From contig CM055895.1 of the NCBI GenBank assembly GCA_029582155.1, forward strand, positions 10,454,544 through 10,518,543: 64,000 nt of DNA, given 5' to 3'. The notes beneath the pieces are model-generated. The model ran no database searches, had not been told where the DNA came from, and saw nothing but the letters and a program-made list of their open reading frames with translations. Position numbers and translations under genes: made by a program. This stretch comes from Panopea generosa. Taxonomy: Eukaryota; Mollusca; Bivalvia; Adapedonta; Hiatellidae. Each line of letters opens with the position of its first letter. Positions within the stretch are counted from its first letter, which is position 1. Positions 36,130 through 48,369 of this stretch are shown one piece after another.

Positions 36130-36385
36130 TTATGTTGTCACCCTATTGAAAGGGCCAGCCACACTGGGCTTATAAGACACCTTTATGCTGTATACAGTTA
36201 CTCCTCGAAAGTTGTCCTTGCCAGGCGTAAGGCTGTCAGACATTCGGTACCCCTCAATTTAACTAGCTACTGCGTAAGCAACCGGCCGCATCGAAACGAT
36301 CTAAGTGTTTTCACTGGGATTCGAACCTTCGACCTCCCGTTTCCGAGGCAGACGCATTAACCACCAGGCCACGGAAGACGGAGAT
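36130..36385 (-). mobile_element. tRNA-derived SINE
   Basis: On the minus strand a head with TGGCCTGGTGGTTAATGCG (box A type) and a perfect GGTTCGAATCC (box B) is followed by about 180 bp of body with GCGGCCGGTTGCTTACGC and GGCTGGCCCTTTCAA. It lies next to an (AT)n tract at 36390-36418. Confidence 0.82.
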
Positions 36386-36387
36386 AT

Positions 36388-36388
36388 G

Positions 36389-36423
<35 letters not shown>

Positions 36424-36735
36424 TAATCAAAAAGCAATCGATTTACCTTTAGGGAGCGGTTGCCTTCACTCACTTCCCTCATCACTCCCTTTCATGCACC
36501 CTTTCATTCTTTATTCTTGTCATAATATCCCTCCATCTACGTTTCTTAAATTCTCTCTTCTCTACTGCCTGTATCTCTCACTCTCTCTCTATTTCTCTAC
36601 TATCCCACTATCCGTCACTTCATTTTCTCCTCTCATTTAGCTTTGTCTTTTATCAGAGTTCCGATCTTCTTTATGCTTTCTACAGTTTCTAACTATCTCT
36701 CTCTCTATAACCCTAAATCTATCTATCTATCTATC

Positions 36736-36768
<33 letters not shown>

Positions 36769-36770
36769 AA

Positions 36771-36848
<78 letters not shown>

Positions 36849-36854
36849 CTCTCT

Positions 36855-36903
<49 letters not shown>

Positions 36904-36905
36904 AC
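36388..36905. repeat. Microsatellite cluster (AT)n, (CT)n, (AC)n, (AT)n, (CT)n
   Basis: (AT)n at 36388-36418, CT-rich sequence from 36480, (CT)n at 36735-36768, a short (AC)n, (AT)n at 36779-36844 and (CT)n at 36855-36900. The long AT core is flanked on both sides by CT tracts. The plus-strand Ser/Leu/Tyr/Ile open frame here is an artefact. Confidence 0.92.
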
Positions 36906-37845
36906 CCCAACCCTATATCTCATGTTCCACAATTCCTCTTTTCTTTTTGTATCTGTATCAAGGAGTTTGTGGGAAGCGGAATGCCGTCAAACTGGTGAGG
37001 TAACTGCTGCAACACCACCCCTCCGGGAAATTTCAAACGTCAATCAGATGCTGCATTATGAAATGTTCGTATGAAAATTCTCTGATGCTAATCCTTATGG
37101 TGATAAATTGTCTGATGTTATTTTGTAATACCATTTTACTTATACTGATCCAGTCCGTGGCAGGTGTGGTGAAAAAAGCAAGCTATAGATCTACATAGCT
37201 GAATTTAATTTTGAAAAATACACAGTGATATATTATACCAACGTTTACATTAAAACTTGCTTAGATTTGTGTTCATGTACTTCACTAAGATATGTACACT
37301 AAACAGGTGTCATTGCACAAAGAATGACAGCTAGTATTACGCATACTATTATAAAACTCTGACAATATCTTTTGAACAAATGTAAATGATATGCATAAAA
37401 AGCGTATGTTTATAGTGTATATATGTATGCATACGTTAATATATTTTATATTTAGTTTTAAATTCAAACCACAAAACATCTGTTTATCTCGTACTTATAT
37501 GATTTTAAATATCTTTTTTAACGATTTTGTTGCTGAGTATTCTCTTACTAGACTTCTTTCATTCCAAAATTAAATATAAATGAAATATGTATAAATGAGA
37601 CATCAGCATCGCATTCTCGTGTCCATCCGTCCGTCTGTCCGGACACACAAATGTGTAATTAAGTATCTAAGGTTTTGGGTTAGTATTTTTTATGGACAGT
37701 TGAAAAGCAGTTGAAAAGCAGTTGAAAAATAATTGCGTGGCTGTTTCTAGACCTTAAAAACAGCTCTTATGTGGCTTTTTTTTTTACATGGCTAAAGTTT
37801 TCTAAAATTTAGTCACACAAGAATACGATTGACGCAAAGAAGCCA
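36905..37845. other. No gene recognised
   Basis: Contains TCCATCCGTCCGTCTGTCC followed by GGACACA near 37623-37648, similar in style to the sequence leading into the next array (37868-37886). This may be a degenerate end of that repeat element. Confidence 0.4.
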
Positions 37846-37849
37846 CTTA

Positions 37850-40640
37850 AATACCCATTCGTGAGAACGTCCGTCCGTCCTTCCATCCGGTATTTCGTGT
37901 CCGGCCTGTATCTTTGTCATGCATAGATGGATTTTGTTGATACTTGCTACAAATGATCAACGTAACATGACGACGTGTCGCGAGTAAGACCCACACCCAT
38001 ACCTCAAAGCTCAAGGTCACAAATTGAGTTTGTTTGAATACACTTTGAGTCTGTGCGAGATTTCGTGTCCGGCCTGTAACTTTGTCATGCATAGATGGAT
38101 TTTAATGATACTTGCTACAAATGATCAACATAACATGACAACGTGTCGCGAGTATGACCCATATCCGTTACTCAAAGATCAAGGTCACTATTTGAGATTG
38201 TTTGACAAAACTTCGAGTTTGTGTGAGATTTAGTGTCCGGCCTGTAACTTTGTCATGCGTAGATGGATTTTAATGATACTTGCTACAAATGATCAACATA
38301 GCATGACGACGTGTTGCGAGTAAAACCCACACCTGTACCTCAAAGGTCTAGGTCACAATTTGAGTTTGTTTAACAACACTTGAGATTTTTTGTCCGGCCT
38401 GTAACTTTGTCATGCATAGATGGATTTTAATGATACCTACTACAATTGATCTACAAAACATGACGACGTGTTGTAAGACCCACACACTGTTCCTCAAAGG
38501 TCAAGGTCACAATTTGAGTTTGACATCACTTTGAGTCTGTGTGAGATTTCGTGTCCGGCCTGCAACTTTGTCATGCATAGATGGATTTTAATGATACTTG
38601 CTACAAATGATCAACATCACATGACGACGTGTCGCGAGTTAGACCCGAACTCGTAACGCAAAGGTCAAGGACACTATTAGAGTTTGTTTGACAACACTTC
38701 GACATTGTGTGAGATTTCGTGTCCAGTCTGTAACTTTGTCATGCAAAGATGGATTTTAATGATACTTGTTACAAATGATCAACATCACATGACGACGTGT
38801 CGTAAGTTAGACCCGCACCCGTAACTCAAAGGTCAAGGTCACTATTTGAGTTTGTTTGACAACACTTCGAGTTTGTGTGAGATTTCGTGTCCGGCCTGTA
38901 ATTTTGTCATGCAAAGATGGATTTTAATGATACTTGCTACAAATGATCAACATAACATGACGACGTGTTGCGAATAAGACCCACACCTGTAACTCAAAGG
39001 TCAAGGTCACAATTTGAGTTTGTTTAACAACAAATTGAGTCTGAGATTTTTTGTCCGGCCTGTAACTTTGTCATGCATAGATGGAATGATCAACATAACA
39101 TGACGACGTGTCGCAATTAAGACCTACACCTTTACCTCAAAGGTCAAGGTCACAAATAGAGTTTGTTTAACAACACTTTGAGATTTGTTTTCCGGCCTGT
39201 AACTTTGTCATGATAGATGGATTTTAATGATACTTTGCTACAAATTATCAACATCACATGACGACGTGTCGCGAGTAAGACCCGCACCCGTAACTCAAAG
39301 GTCAAGGTCACTATTTGAGTTTGACAACACTATGCGTCTGTGTGAGATTTCGTGTCAGTTCTGCAACATGGTCACGCATAGATGGATTTTTATAAATACT
39401 TGTTATAAATGATCAACATAACATGACGACGTGTCGCGAGTAAGACCCACATCTGTACCTCAAAGGCCAAGGTCACAATTTGAGTTTGTTTAACAACACT
39501 TTGAGTCTGAGATTTTTTGTCCGGTCTGTTATTTTGTCATGCATAGATGGATTGATCAACATAACATGACGACGTGTTGCGAGTAAGACCCACACCTGTA
39601 CCCCAAAGGTCAAGGTCACAATTTGAGTTGTTTAACAACACTTTGAGATTTTTTGTCCGGCCTGTAACTTTGTTATGCATAGATGGATTGATCAACATAA
39701 CATGACGACGTGCCGCGAGTAAGACCCACACCTGTACCTCAAAGGTCAAGGTCACAATTTGAGTTTGTTTAACAACACTTTGAGTCTGTGATATTTTTTG
39801 TCCGGCCTGTAACTTTGTCATGCATAGATTGATTTTAATGGTACTTGCTACAATTGATCAAAATAAAATGGTGATGTGTCGCGAGAAAGACCCACACCCG
39901 TACCTCAAAAGTCAAGGTCACAATTTGAGTTTGACAACACCATGCGTCTGTGTGAGATTTCGTGTCCGGTCTGCAACTTTGTCATGCATAGATGGATTTT
40001 TAAAAATACTTGTTATAAATGACCAACATAACATGACGACGTGTAGCACTTAATACCCAAACTCCCACTTCAAAGGTCAAGGTCACAATGTAACTTTGTT
40101 TGACAACACTTTCAGTCATTTTGAATTTTCTTGTCCGGTCTGTCATCTATGGATAAATTTTAAAAACACTTGGCTCAGTTGATCAACATGGCATAATAAA
40201 GTGTTGCGTGTAAGACCCAGAACCTTTCCTCAAAGATCAAGGTCACACTTTCAATTTGTTTGATATTGTGTGTCTGGTCTGTGACTTTGCCTTTAACTTA
40301 GCTCAATTTATCAAGATGACATGACAACGTGTCATAAGTAAGACCTAGACCCATACCTCAAAGGTCAAGGTCACACTTTTAGTATATATGACAACACTTT
40401 GAATCTGTTTGAGATTTCAAGTCCGTCCTTTAACTTTATCATACATGGATGGATTTCAAAAACACTTGGCTCAATTTATAAACAATCGATCTGATACTTT
40501 GTCTTACATTTAGGGATTTTGAAATAGCTTGACACAAGTGATCAGCATGTCATGATGATGTTTCAGCAGCATTTAACTGTTGAAATACCAAGACAATTAC
40601 ATCACATGTCAAGGTAAAGGTTACACAAAGGTTAAGGTCA
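37850..40640 (+). repeat. Satellite array, about 165-bp unit, about 17 copies
   Basis: The unit contains GTCCGGCCTGTAACTTTGTC, CATGCATAGATGGATTTTAA, ATGACGACGTGTCGCGAGTA, CAAAGGTCAAGGTCACAATT and a GTTTGTTTGACAACACTTTG tail. Copies from 37.9 to 40.0 kb are close to each other and those from 40.1 to 40.64 kb are eroded. Some units lack the TTTTAATGATACTTGCTACA segment (near 39085, 39550 and 39685), so short and long forms alternate. Open frames here are not genes. Confidence 0.93.
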
Positions 40641-41695
40641 TGCTTTAATTTAAAAAAAATCCCATTGAATTGCATGTCTAGTCCGGAACATCAGTCTATT
40701 ACTCTTTATATTCATGGATACTTTGCTACCTTTTATAACATATTTATATTGTTAACAGTTATTTTTCAACGACCATTCGGGGGGCATGCGACACTTACCA
40801 GTGATATTTGTTGTTGTTGTTGTTGTTGTTTTTTTTTTTTTTTTTTTTTGGTTTTTTTCCGTAATTTTGATACTTTAACATGGAGCTAGATCATATAAAC
40901 ATTAAACTGAGAAGTGTTTCAATGTTTGAATGATCAAACACTTCAACAGTTGACAGAATAGGATTACAAAATACCGTAGGACATGGATAGTCTATATCTC
41001 AAGTTTATCTCGTAGGATATAACCCCCTAATACTTTACAAACATGGCTAACAGGTGTAAAGCTAGTGTAAAAAAGCGTTATCTACCTCACCACAAAATTG
41101 GTTTATAGAGATGAAATATCGATAAAATTTTCACCCGAATTTAAGACTTAGTGCAGTCAAGTGTTTATCAAGTTATGTCAGTGAAACATTAAATCAAATT
41201 TGATGGTTTAAAGACTGTGTTTATTGTGACCAAACATCGTTGTAGTGAATCTATGCTTTGTCGTCTGGTAACATATAACGTCGGAAAACGAAGTATTTAC
41301 TCAAAGGTATACACAACATTCAAATAAAGTAACAACAATCACATTTTTGTTTCTAATTTCACTTTTATTTTATTTACAACACAAAGTATACAATGTATAA
41401 CGTATATACAAAAATTTATATCAACACAAAACATAATACGAAGAAAAAAATGGAAATGTGCAACTATAATTCACAACTATGAAATATGTACACAGAATAT
41501 TTATCAAGAACATAGACACCACATTATTTACAAAGATGATTTAATCATCAAAGTAACATTTAAATGTTCATTTAAACTCAAAGTTACTGTGAACTAAACA
41601 ATATTATATACAATTCAAACAAATGATTGTAATCAATGCATACACTAACAACATTATTTACAAAAGCAATGACTTCAATCAACGCATAGAAATAA
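40640..41695. other. No gene recognised; T-rich run and 3' flank of the polymerase remnant
   Basis: A (TTG)n run merging into poly(T) occurs at 40808-40850. About 41345-41690 is A/T-rich with ACAAAGTATACAATGTATAA-type phrases and no coding signal. Confidence 0.45.
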
Positions 41696-41900
41696 AGTCA
41701 AGGAATTTCATGATGTCCATATGCTAAACTAGTGATTCCATCATCTAACCAGAAACGCTTATCGTCAAATGCACTGAGAGGTAGTTTGGTTATTTTATCA
41801 CAATACATAATACGGTCGTCACTTCGTAGGCCATACATCATATTTTTGTTTGTGTGCTGTTGAGTAAAGTGTCTTTGTAATGTTGAAGCATTAACATTTT

Positions 41901-42363
41901 TTAAAGGGATTATATTGGCAAGTTACACAAACACGCTGTTAATCCAGACATTTCCTGTATGCAGCGTACACAAAATAATGCTTATGTATTGATGTATTAC
42001 CTTTATTTACTTGGAAGTTATCAAATTAACAGTAATTGAATATTGGCCAAAACTTTAATACGTCCCGCAATAAAGTTATTGCGCAATGTTTACATTGAAC
42101 TTCGTAAACTTCCCGAACAAAGCCTCGAAAACGAGATTGGGAACGAGTCTTCACGATGTTATCCGATGATTGATCGGAAACCCGAAAGCGGTTCGTTGAA
42201 AATGGCAAATGTAAACAAAAACAAAAACGTGGCTTAAGAAAAACGATTTTGGAATAAAGAACACTTAAGACGCGTATATCTCTAAGTTATAAGTGTATCT
42301 TCATACTGGGCGTGTGTATTTAGGACAGGGAATTGACGGTAATATGCCAATATAATCCCTTAA
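41901..42363. mobile_element. MITE inserted in the polymerase remnant
   Basis: Terminal inverted repeats: AGGGATTATATTGGCA from 41905 and TGCCAATATAATCCC ending near 42359, with TTAA on both sides (41901-41904 and 42360-42363). TTAA target-site duplication is the hallmark of piggyBac-group elements. About 455 bp with no transposase, hence non-autonomous. The host polymerase frame is interrupted exactly at the insertion, so the MITE is younger than the polymerase element. Confidence 0.8.
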
Positions 42364-42838
42364 ACTACAGCACGAGAAATTCCCTTACAACGTTTCTCAT
42401 TCACTTCTTTGTCATTTTTGTTATAAATGTAACTATACATTTTTGGACGTAACGCTACAAATTCTTTCATAGGCACACCACCTCACTCGTCTTTCATAAC
42501 TTTAATTCTCTTTTTTCTGTCATTGGTAAACAATGGGAGGTCTGTTGGGTAGTTGGAAGTGTCATACAGGTGTATGTTTTGTAACATGTCTTTATACACA
42601 TCTTCAGTTTCTGCATAACATAAAGATATCAGTATCCGTCGCTAACAATGTTAATCTGTCTTGGTATTTTGGTTTCAAATTGTTGTAATAATAATTGTAC
42701 ATTAAGTATTTGGCTTAGTCTAAATTCACTATACCACAATAGACAGATTGAACAAAACTGACTTTGGTGTAACTACATTTAACACCGACAAGGTCTTCAC
42801 TGAATATGTTCATGCGTTGAATCATAGGTTTGGCAGCG

Positions 42839-43018
42839 TATTTACAGAGCTTAGTCTCAGTGTGTGCCAACTTAATGTTGACGTATTTACAGAGCTTAGT
42901 CTCAGTGTGTGCCAACTTAATGTTGACGTATTTACAGAGCTTAGTCTCAGTGTGTGCCAACTTAATATTGACGTATTTACAGAGCTTAGTCTCAGTGTGT
43001 GCCAACTTAATGTTGACG
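42839..43018. repeat. Four 45-bp tandem copies inside the polymerase remnant
   Basis: Units begin at 42839, 42884, 42929 and 42974 and differ by a single base. The period is a multiple of three, so on the minus strand each copy adds a 15-residue block (LAHTETKLCKYVNIK) in frame. The near identity of the copies shows recent amplification, later than the decay of the gene around them. Confidence 0.95.
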
Positions 43019-43819
43019 TATTTGCGACAGTTCTATAGCGTCTTTCCTGAAAATACACAAATGTGCTTACTAAGTTAAGGGAAGCAACTTGTAAACACAT
43101 GCGCTATTGAGACAAGGATGTAGGAGTTAACCGATCTTTAACGAGTGAAAGTCAAAGGAGGCAATTCTTGTGTCAACAATGTAAAATTTATACAAATTTA
43201 TCTTTTACTTAAAACATGAAACAATTCTGAAATGTGGATTTTGTGATTAACCTTCACTTTTACAATTAATACACAACTGAATACCTAATAAACTTACCAA
43301 ATATTGCATTATTCAAAAACTTGTAGAAGTCTTTCTCGAACTCTGTTTTCGCCTGCTTTCTACATTCTGTATTGAAGTCGATGTAGGGTTTGAGATACGT
43401 TTCTTGGAGGAACTGTAGAACTCTGTGTACGTGTTTAAGTTTCATTCCTAGTTGAATGTAGAGTTGGAGTGTACGATAGTGAACAACGTATTTATCTTTA
43501 CCGTTTAATGACAGTACTTCTCAACTTTAGCTCGTTTGGGATAAAATCCTTGCTTATGTTCTTTCTGTGTAACTGTTTCCAAAGCATTTTTGAATAGGGT
43601 GATAAATCTGCGTCCTCAGTATGCATTTTTTTCGGGGCATAATGGATAGTCGTTAGTTAAGTATGTAGTGAAGCAGGGTATTCCAATGAAACTTCTAGGA
43701 TATATCCAGTGTCACTGTTTTCTTTGATACACATAATATCTAACTGATTGATTTCACGTTCATCTAGCCAAAGAAAATCCGAACACGGAAGATATTGACT
43801 CAAACTCCAGTCTGAATAA

Positions 43820-44340
43820 TAAAACATTAGTTTTACAGGTATTACAACATAAATGGTATGACAACAAACGGATAAATATATTATTTTGAAAATGTAACGT
43901 GATGCAGATTACAATAAAAAGTTAACGTTACATTATTTCGAATCTAATACAATATTTAACATCTATATAACAGTTACCAAAATTATAATAAAACTTATGA
44001 TTGTATTGTAATGTGAAAAAAAAAATTTAAGTCGCACACAATAATGTTATTTATTCAGTAGACAGAATGTCAAACAAATTGTGTTAAATTGATTAAAGAA
44101 GCTGGATAATTGATTTAGTTGTTAATCGCTTACAACGTGATTTATATGTATTAACACAACACAGCGAATTTCTGGAAAAACTCTTTTCTCCAAAAACTTT
44201 TTTTTTTATCTTTCGTTATTTTTATTGACAAAGTATCGCAGTTTGGAGAGTATGACTGTGCGATCACAAAAAGGTAACCAAAAGCATTATGAATTGCCGA
44301 TTTATGTCACAATTATAATCTAAAGACCCCCAAAATGCAT
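43820..44340. other. No gene recognised
   Basis: AT-rich. This is where upstream exons of the polymerase would be expected, but no coding segment is visible on the minus strand. Confidence 0.4.
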
Positions 44341-44640
44341 GCTTTCCCATTAGAAAGTTGTTTCGTCCAAGTTGGAAAGATAAATTTTCAATTGGAATTT
44401 CTTATTTCCAAATTAGAATCAGAAATCTATTTTTAGAATTGACCAATGGGAACAGAGGTTTTCCAATTGGTGGGTTCCATTATTGATATCGGTGTTATTT
44501 AATTTGAAGGTGCCGGTGTAGCGTGATATCCTTCAGACCGTAAGATACGTCAGACATCCGGCTTTGTCTTACGATTCTCACAGCGCTGGTCGTAAATAAT
44601 GTCAGTCATGAGAATTGTAAGACAAATTTATTAAATATTA
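44340..44640. repeat. CCAATTGG-type cluster and GGTGTAGCGTGA motif with hairpin
   Basis: 44355-44480 has repeated TTCCAATTGG or TCAATTGGAA phrases, also seen at 58425-58605. At 44511-44535 is GCCGGTGTAGCGTGATATCC, whose reverse complement recurs at 49637-49660. At 44565-44625 GTCTTACGATTCTC and GAGAATTGTAAGAC form 14-bp arms with one mismatch. Confidence 0.6.
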
Positions 44641-44995
44641 ATCTAAATAAATTTACAGTTAATACTGCATCCTGTTTATTACTTTTTTATACTCTGTCGT
44701 ATATAGGAGTTATACAATGAATTTTAAGGCAGTTAGACGATGGGTAGCTTTTGTTTTATTTGAATTTCCGATGTGGTTGGGAGACGCAAAATAAAAAAAG
44801 GACTCTTTGGATGGACCTTCATTCAATATTAAATTAAATGATAATTTAAAACAATTCAAATAATAATGAAAATTATAATAATAAAAGTAAATGATAATTG
44901 AGATGAAATAATGAAAATGACACACTCATTTTCCTTTTTTGGCAGCTGTGCACTTCAAACATATTGGTATAAGTTTCTATTACTGCTACTACTAT

Positions 44996-45054
<59 letters not shown>

Positions 45055-45335
45055 ATACTAATACTACTTCTTCTACTACTACTAATGCTGATGATGATGA
45101 TACAAATAACAATATATAGTCGTTTAAATTAAAGTAATAATGATAATAAATAATAGAAATGAGAATGTTCTCTTTTCTAATAGTATCCATATGTAATATT
45201 CTAAGTCCCGTAACTGTAAATATTAACGACTAAATACTTATCTTTAAGCTAAATATTAAAAAATATGGCACCGATTCTTCAGAAAACATTTTTGCAATTT
45301 CCAATTTTTACCTTTTTGAGGACCCTCTGGACTAA
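44640..45335. other. No gene; (TAC)n triplet microsatellite
   Basis: About 27 TAC/CTA triplets at 44980-45070 with a few CTT and TAA interruptions. The surrounding sequence is AT-rich. Poly-Leu and poly-Val open frames are artefacts. Confidence 0.8.
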
Positions 45336-45339
45336 GTCA

Positions 45340-47285
45340 CGGCTAGATTTCTTGAATCTGCCGACCAGTAAATGAAGTTATTCTCAGTATAGTGTATAAT
45401 TTCTATATGTCAACCAATAAATGAAGTTATTATCAGAAAAGTGTCTGATATGTAACAATAGACCCTGTCTTACAGATTTCACGGCTAGATTTCTATATAT
45501 ATATAACCAATAAATGAAGATATTCTCAGTATAGTGTCTAGTATTTAACTATAGACCCTGTCTTACATATCTTACGCCAAGATTTCTTGAATCTGCCCAC
45601 CAATGAATGAAGATATTATCAGTATAGTGTCTAGTATTTAACTATAGTCCCTGTCTTACAGATATCACGGCTAGATTTCTTGAATCAACTAACCAATAAA
45701 TGAAGATATTCTCAGTGTAGTGTCTAGCATTTAACTATAGGCCTTGTCTTACAGATCTCAAAGCTAATTTCTTGAATCTACTAACCAAAAATAAAGATAT
45801 TCTCAGTAGTGTAGTGTCTAATATGTTACTATAGGCCTTGTCTCACGGATCTCACGACCAGGTTTCTGCATGTCAACCAATAAATGAAGATATTCTCATT
45901 GTAGAGTCTTATGTTTAACTAAAGGCCCTGTCTTACAGATCTCAAGGCTAGATTTCTTGAATCTACCCACCAATAAATGAAAATATTCTCAGTGTAGTGT
46001 CTAGTATTTAACTATAGGCCTTGTCTTATAGATCTCACGGCTAGATTTCTTGAATCTGCAAACCAGTAAATGAAGATATTCTCAGTATATTGTCTAATAT
46101 GTTACTATAGGCCTTGTCTATAGATCTCACGGCTAGATTTCTATACGTCAATCAATAAATGAAGATATTCTCAGTGAAGTGTCTTATATTAAACTATAGT
46201 CCCTGTCTTACAGATCTCACGGCTTGTTTTCTATATGTCAACCAATAAATGAAGAGTTTCTCTGTATATTGTGTAATATTTAACTATAGGCCGTCTTACA
46301 GATCTCACGGCTAGATTTCTTGAATCTGCCCACCAATAAATGAAGATATTCCCTGTATAGTGTCTTATATTTAACTATAAGCCCTGTCTTACAGATCTCA
46401 CGGCTAGATTTCTATATGTCAACCAATAAATGAATATATTTTCTGTTAATTGTCTAATATTTAACTATATGCCCTGTCTTACAGATCTCACGGCTAGATT
46501 TCTTGAATCTGCCCACCAATAAATGTAGATATTCTCAGTATAGTGTGTAGTATTTAACTATTGGCCCTGTCTTACATATCTCATTGCTAGTTTTCTTGAA
46601 TCTGCCAACCAATAAATGAAGATATTCTCAGTGTAGTGTCTAGTATTTAACTATAGGCCTTGTCTTACAGATTCTTGAATCTGCCAACCATTAAATGAAG
46701 ATATTCTCAGTATATTGTCTAGTATGTAAATATAAGCCACTGTCGTATAGATCTCAAGGCTAGATTTCTGCCAACCAATAATGAAGATATTCTCAGTATA
46801 GTGTCTAGTAATTAATTAAAGGCATTGTCTTACATATCTCACGGCTAGATTTTTTTAATCTGCCCACCAATAAATGAAGATATTATCAGTATATTGTCTA
46901 GTATGTAAATATAAGCACTGTCTTATAGATCTCACGGCTAGATTTCTTCAAACTGCCAACTAATTAATGAAGATATTCTCAGAATAGTGTCTAGTAATTA
47001 ATTAAAGGCATTGTCTTACAGATCTCACGGCTAGATTTCTTGAATATGCCCACCAATAAATGAAGATAGTCTCAGTATATTGTCTAGTATGTAAATATAA
47101 GCACTGTCTTATAGATCTCACGGCTAGATTTCTTGAATCTGCCAACCAATAAACGAAGATATTCTCAGTATATTGTCTAATATGTAACTTTAGGCCTTGT
47201 CTTACAGATCTCACGGCTAGATTTCTTCAATCTGCCCACCAATAAATGAGGATATTCTCAGTATAGTTTCAAATATGTAAACCAT
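45340..47285 (+). repeat. Tandem array, about 92-bp unit, about 21 copies
   Basis: The unit contains CTTACAGATCTCACGGCTAG, ATTTCTTGAATCTGCCAACC, AATAAATGAAGATATTCTCA and GTATAGTGTCTAGTATTTAA. Two subtypes differ in the phrase after the GCTAGATTTCT core (TGAATCTGCC or ATATGTCAACC). The same unit in inverted orientation forms a shorter array at 49015-49478. Confidence 0.93.
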
Positions 47286-48365
47286 TCAAGTTTTTGCATT
47301 TACCCTTGATAATATACGCTACAAAACTCTACCAACAGCGCAAATCAATTTTCTAAAATTAGCTTTCTTGGAAAATCCGAGTGTGGCGTTACTTTTCGGG
47401 GCCAATAAATAACGTTTTCACAAGAATTGCATTCATTTTTTTTATTTTAGCCTACTTTCTTTTTAAACATGTATATACATAACAACTGATTACTTAATTA
47501 TTACTTAATAATTACTTAGTAATGATTACTAAATTATTATTTATTGTCATATCATGTTGCACACTCAAGGTCTGATTGTTCAAATTGCACATACACGTGT
47601 ACGTGTAATGTCTATGTTTGGCCTTAATTTCTATCATACTATGAATCACGTTGTGGACTTTTAGGGGATTTCTCGCTACTGTGTGCGTAAACGCCCCACG
47701 GATTATCGATTCTTCAACGTAGTTTAAATTTATATAAAAAAAAAGGTAGCAATGTCTAGCTTTTAACAAAGACAGGGAAGTTTTAAAGCATCTGTATTTA
47801 GATCGATATAAGACTTATTTATAAAGCAACATGGCAAGATCATTGGTAACCAAACGGGTTAAATATACACAACAGCAAAGTCGTGAAAAATAAACAAGCT
47901 ACGTAAAAACATATAGTGAATATGACTACAGCTGACGATGGTATAACAATACATTGGTATTATTAGACAAGGAACTAGGAAGAAATATATGTGGAAAATT
48001 TCACCATACAAATAAAAACCATTAATAAACAGCGTGTTTTTTTTATATTCCCACATATATATGGCTATAATTTAGACCCAGGAAGACTTCCCGGTATGTG
48101 TTTGTTTGCTGTTTATATGTCATGCCGACGTAAAGTAAAATTTATTTTTTATTTATTTTCATTCGTCAACTACAACAATTATTAACAATAATAACAGCGG
48201 TAACAGCTACAACAACATCAGCAGTTACAACAACAGCAACAACAGTATCAGCAGCAGTAACAGCTACAACAACATCAGCAGTTACAACAACAACAACAAC
48301 ATCAACATAGAAAATAGCAGCAGCAGCAACAGCTTCAAAACAAAACGGTAACTGTTAATTATCCA
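47285..48365. other. No gene; ACTTAATTATT repeats and (CAA/CAG)n tract
   Basis: ATTACTTAATAATTACTTAG-type repeats lie near 47490-47540. A mixed (CAA/CAG/TCA)n microsatellite occupies 48170-48340. An open frame at 47512-47769 shows no known domain. Confidence 0.6.
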
Positions 48366-48369
48366 AAAG

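Larger units (their letters stand above)
41698..43811 (-). pseudogene. Polinton/Maverick-type family-B DNA polymerase remnant
   Basis: C-terminal part of a protein-primed type-B DNA polymerase of the kind carried by Polinton/Maverick and adintovirus-like elements. Landmarks on the minus strand: DWSLSQYLPCSDFLWLDERE after an AG acceptor (exon start 43811); LEVSLEYPASLH; AKTEFEKDFYKFLNNAIFG (motif B region); a GT-AG intron at 43047-43297; KPMIQRMNIFSEDLVGV; TLLATDTDIF (motif C, D-T-D); MKEFVALRPKMYS; and the C-terminal KLPLSAFDDKRFWLDDGITS ending at a stop at 41698-41700. Breaks include in-frame stops just after the intron and before AKYLMYN, a stop just before GGVPMKEF, frameshifts in the LEYP-LSPYSK part, an internal 45-bp expansion and a MITE insertion. 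The N-terminal exonuclease half was not found beyond 43811, and no integrase, ATPase or capsid gene is recognisable. It is not functional. Confidence 0.78.

Noticed and set aside
36643..37074. 143-codon frame with Ser/Leu and Tyr/Ile runs
   Set aside because: Spans (CT)n and (AT)n microsatellites. The short tail outside them has no known domain.
37850..40640. Possible CRISPR-like or iteron array
   Set aside because: Units are ~165 bp with homology over the whole length, not short identical repeats with unique spacers, in a eukaryotic context.
42715..43100. Small repeat proteins of 82-96 residues on both strands
   Set aside because: All frames derive from the 45-bp expansion within the polymerase remnant. 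Only the minus frame continuous with polymerase motifs is meaningful.
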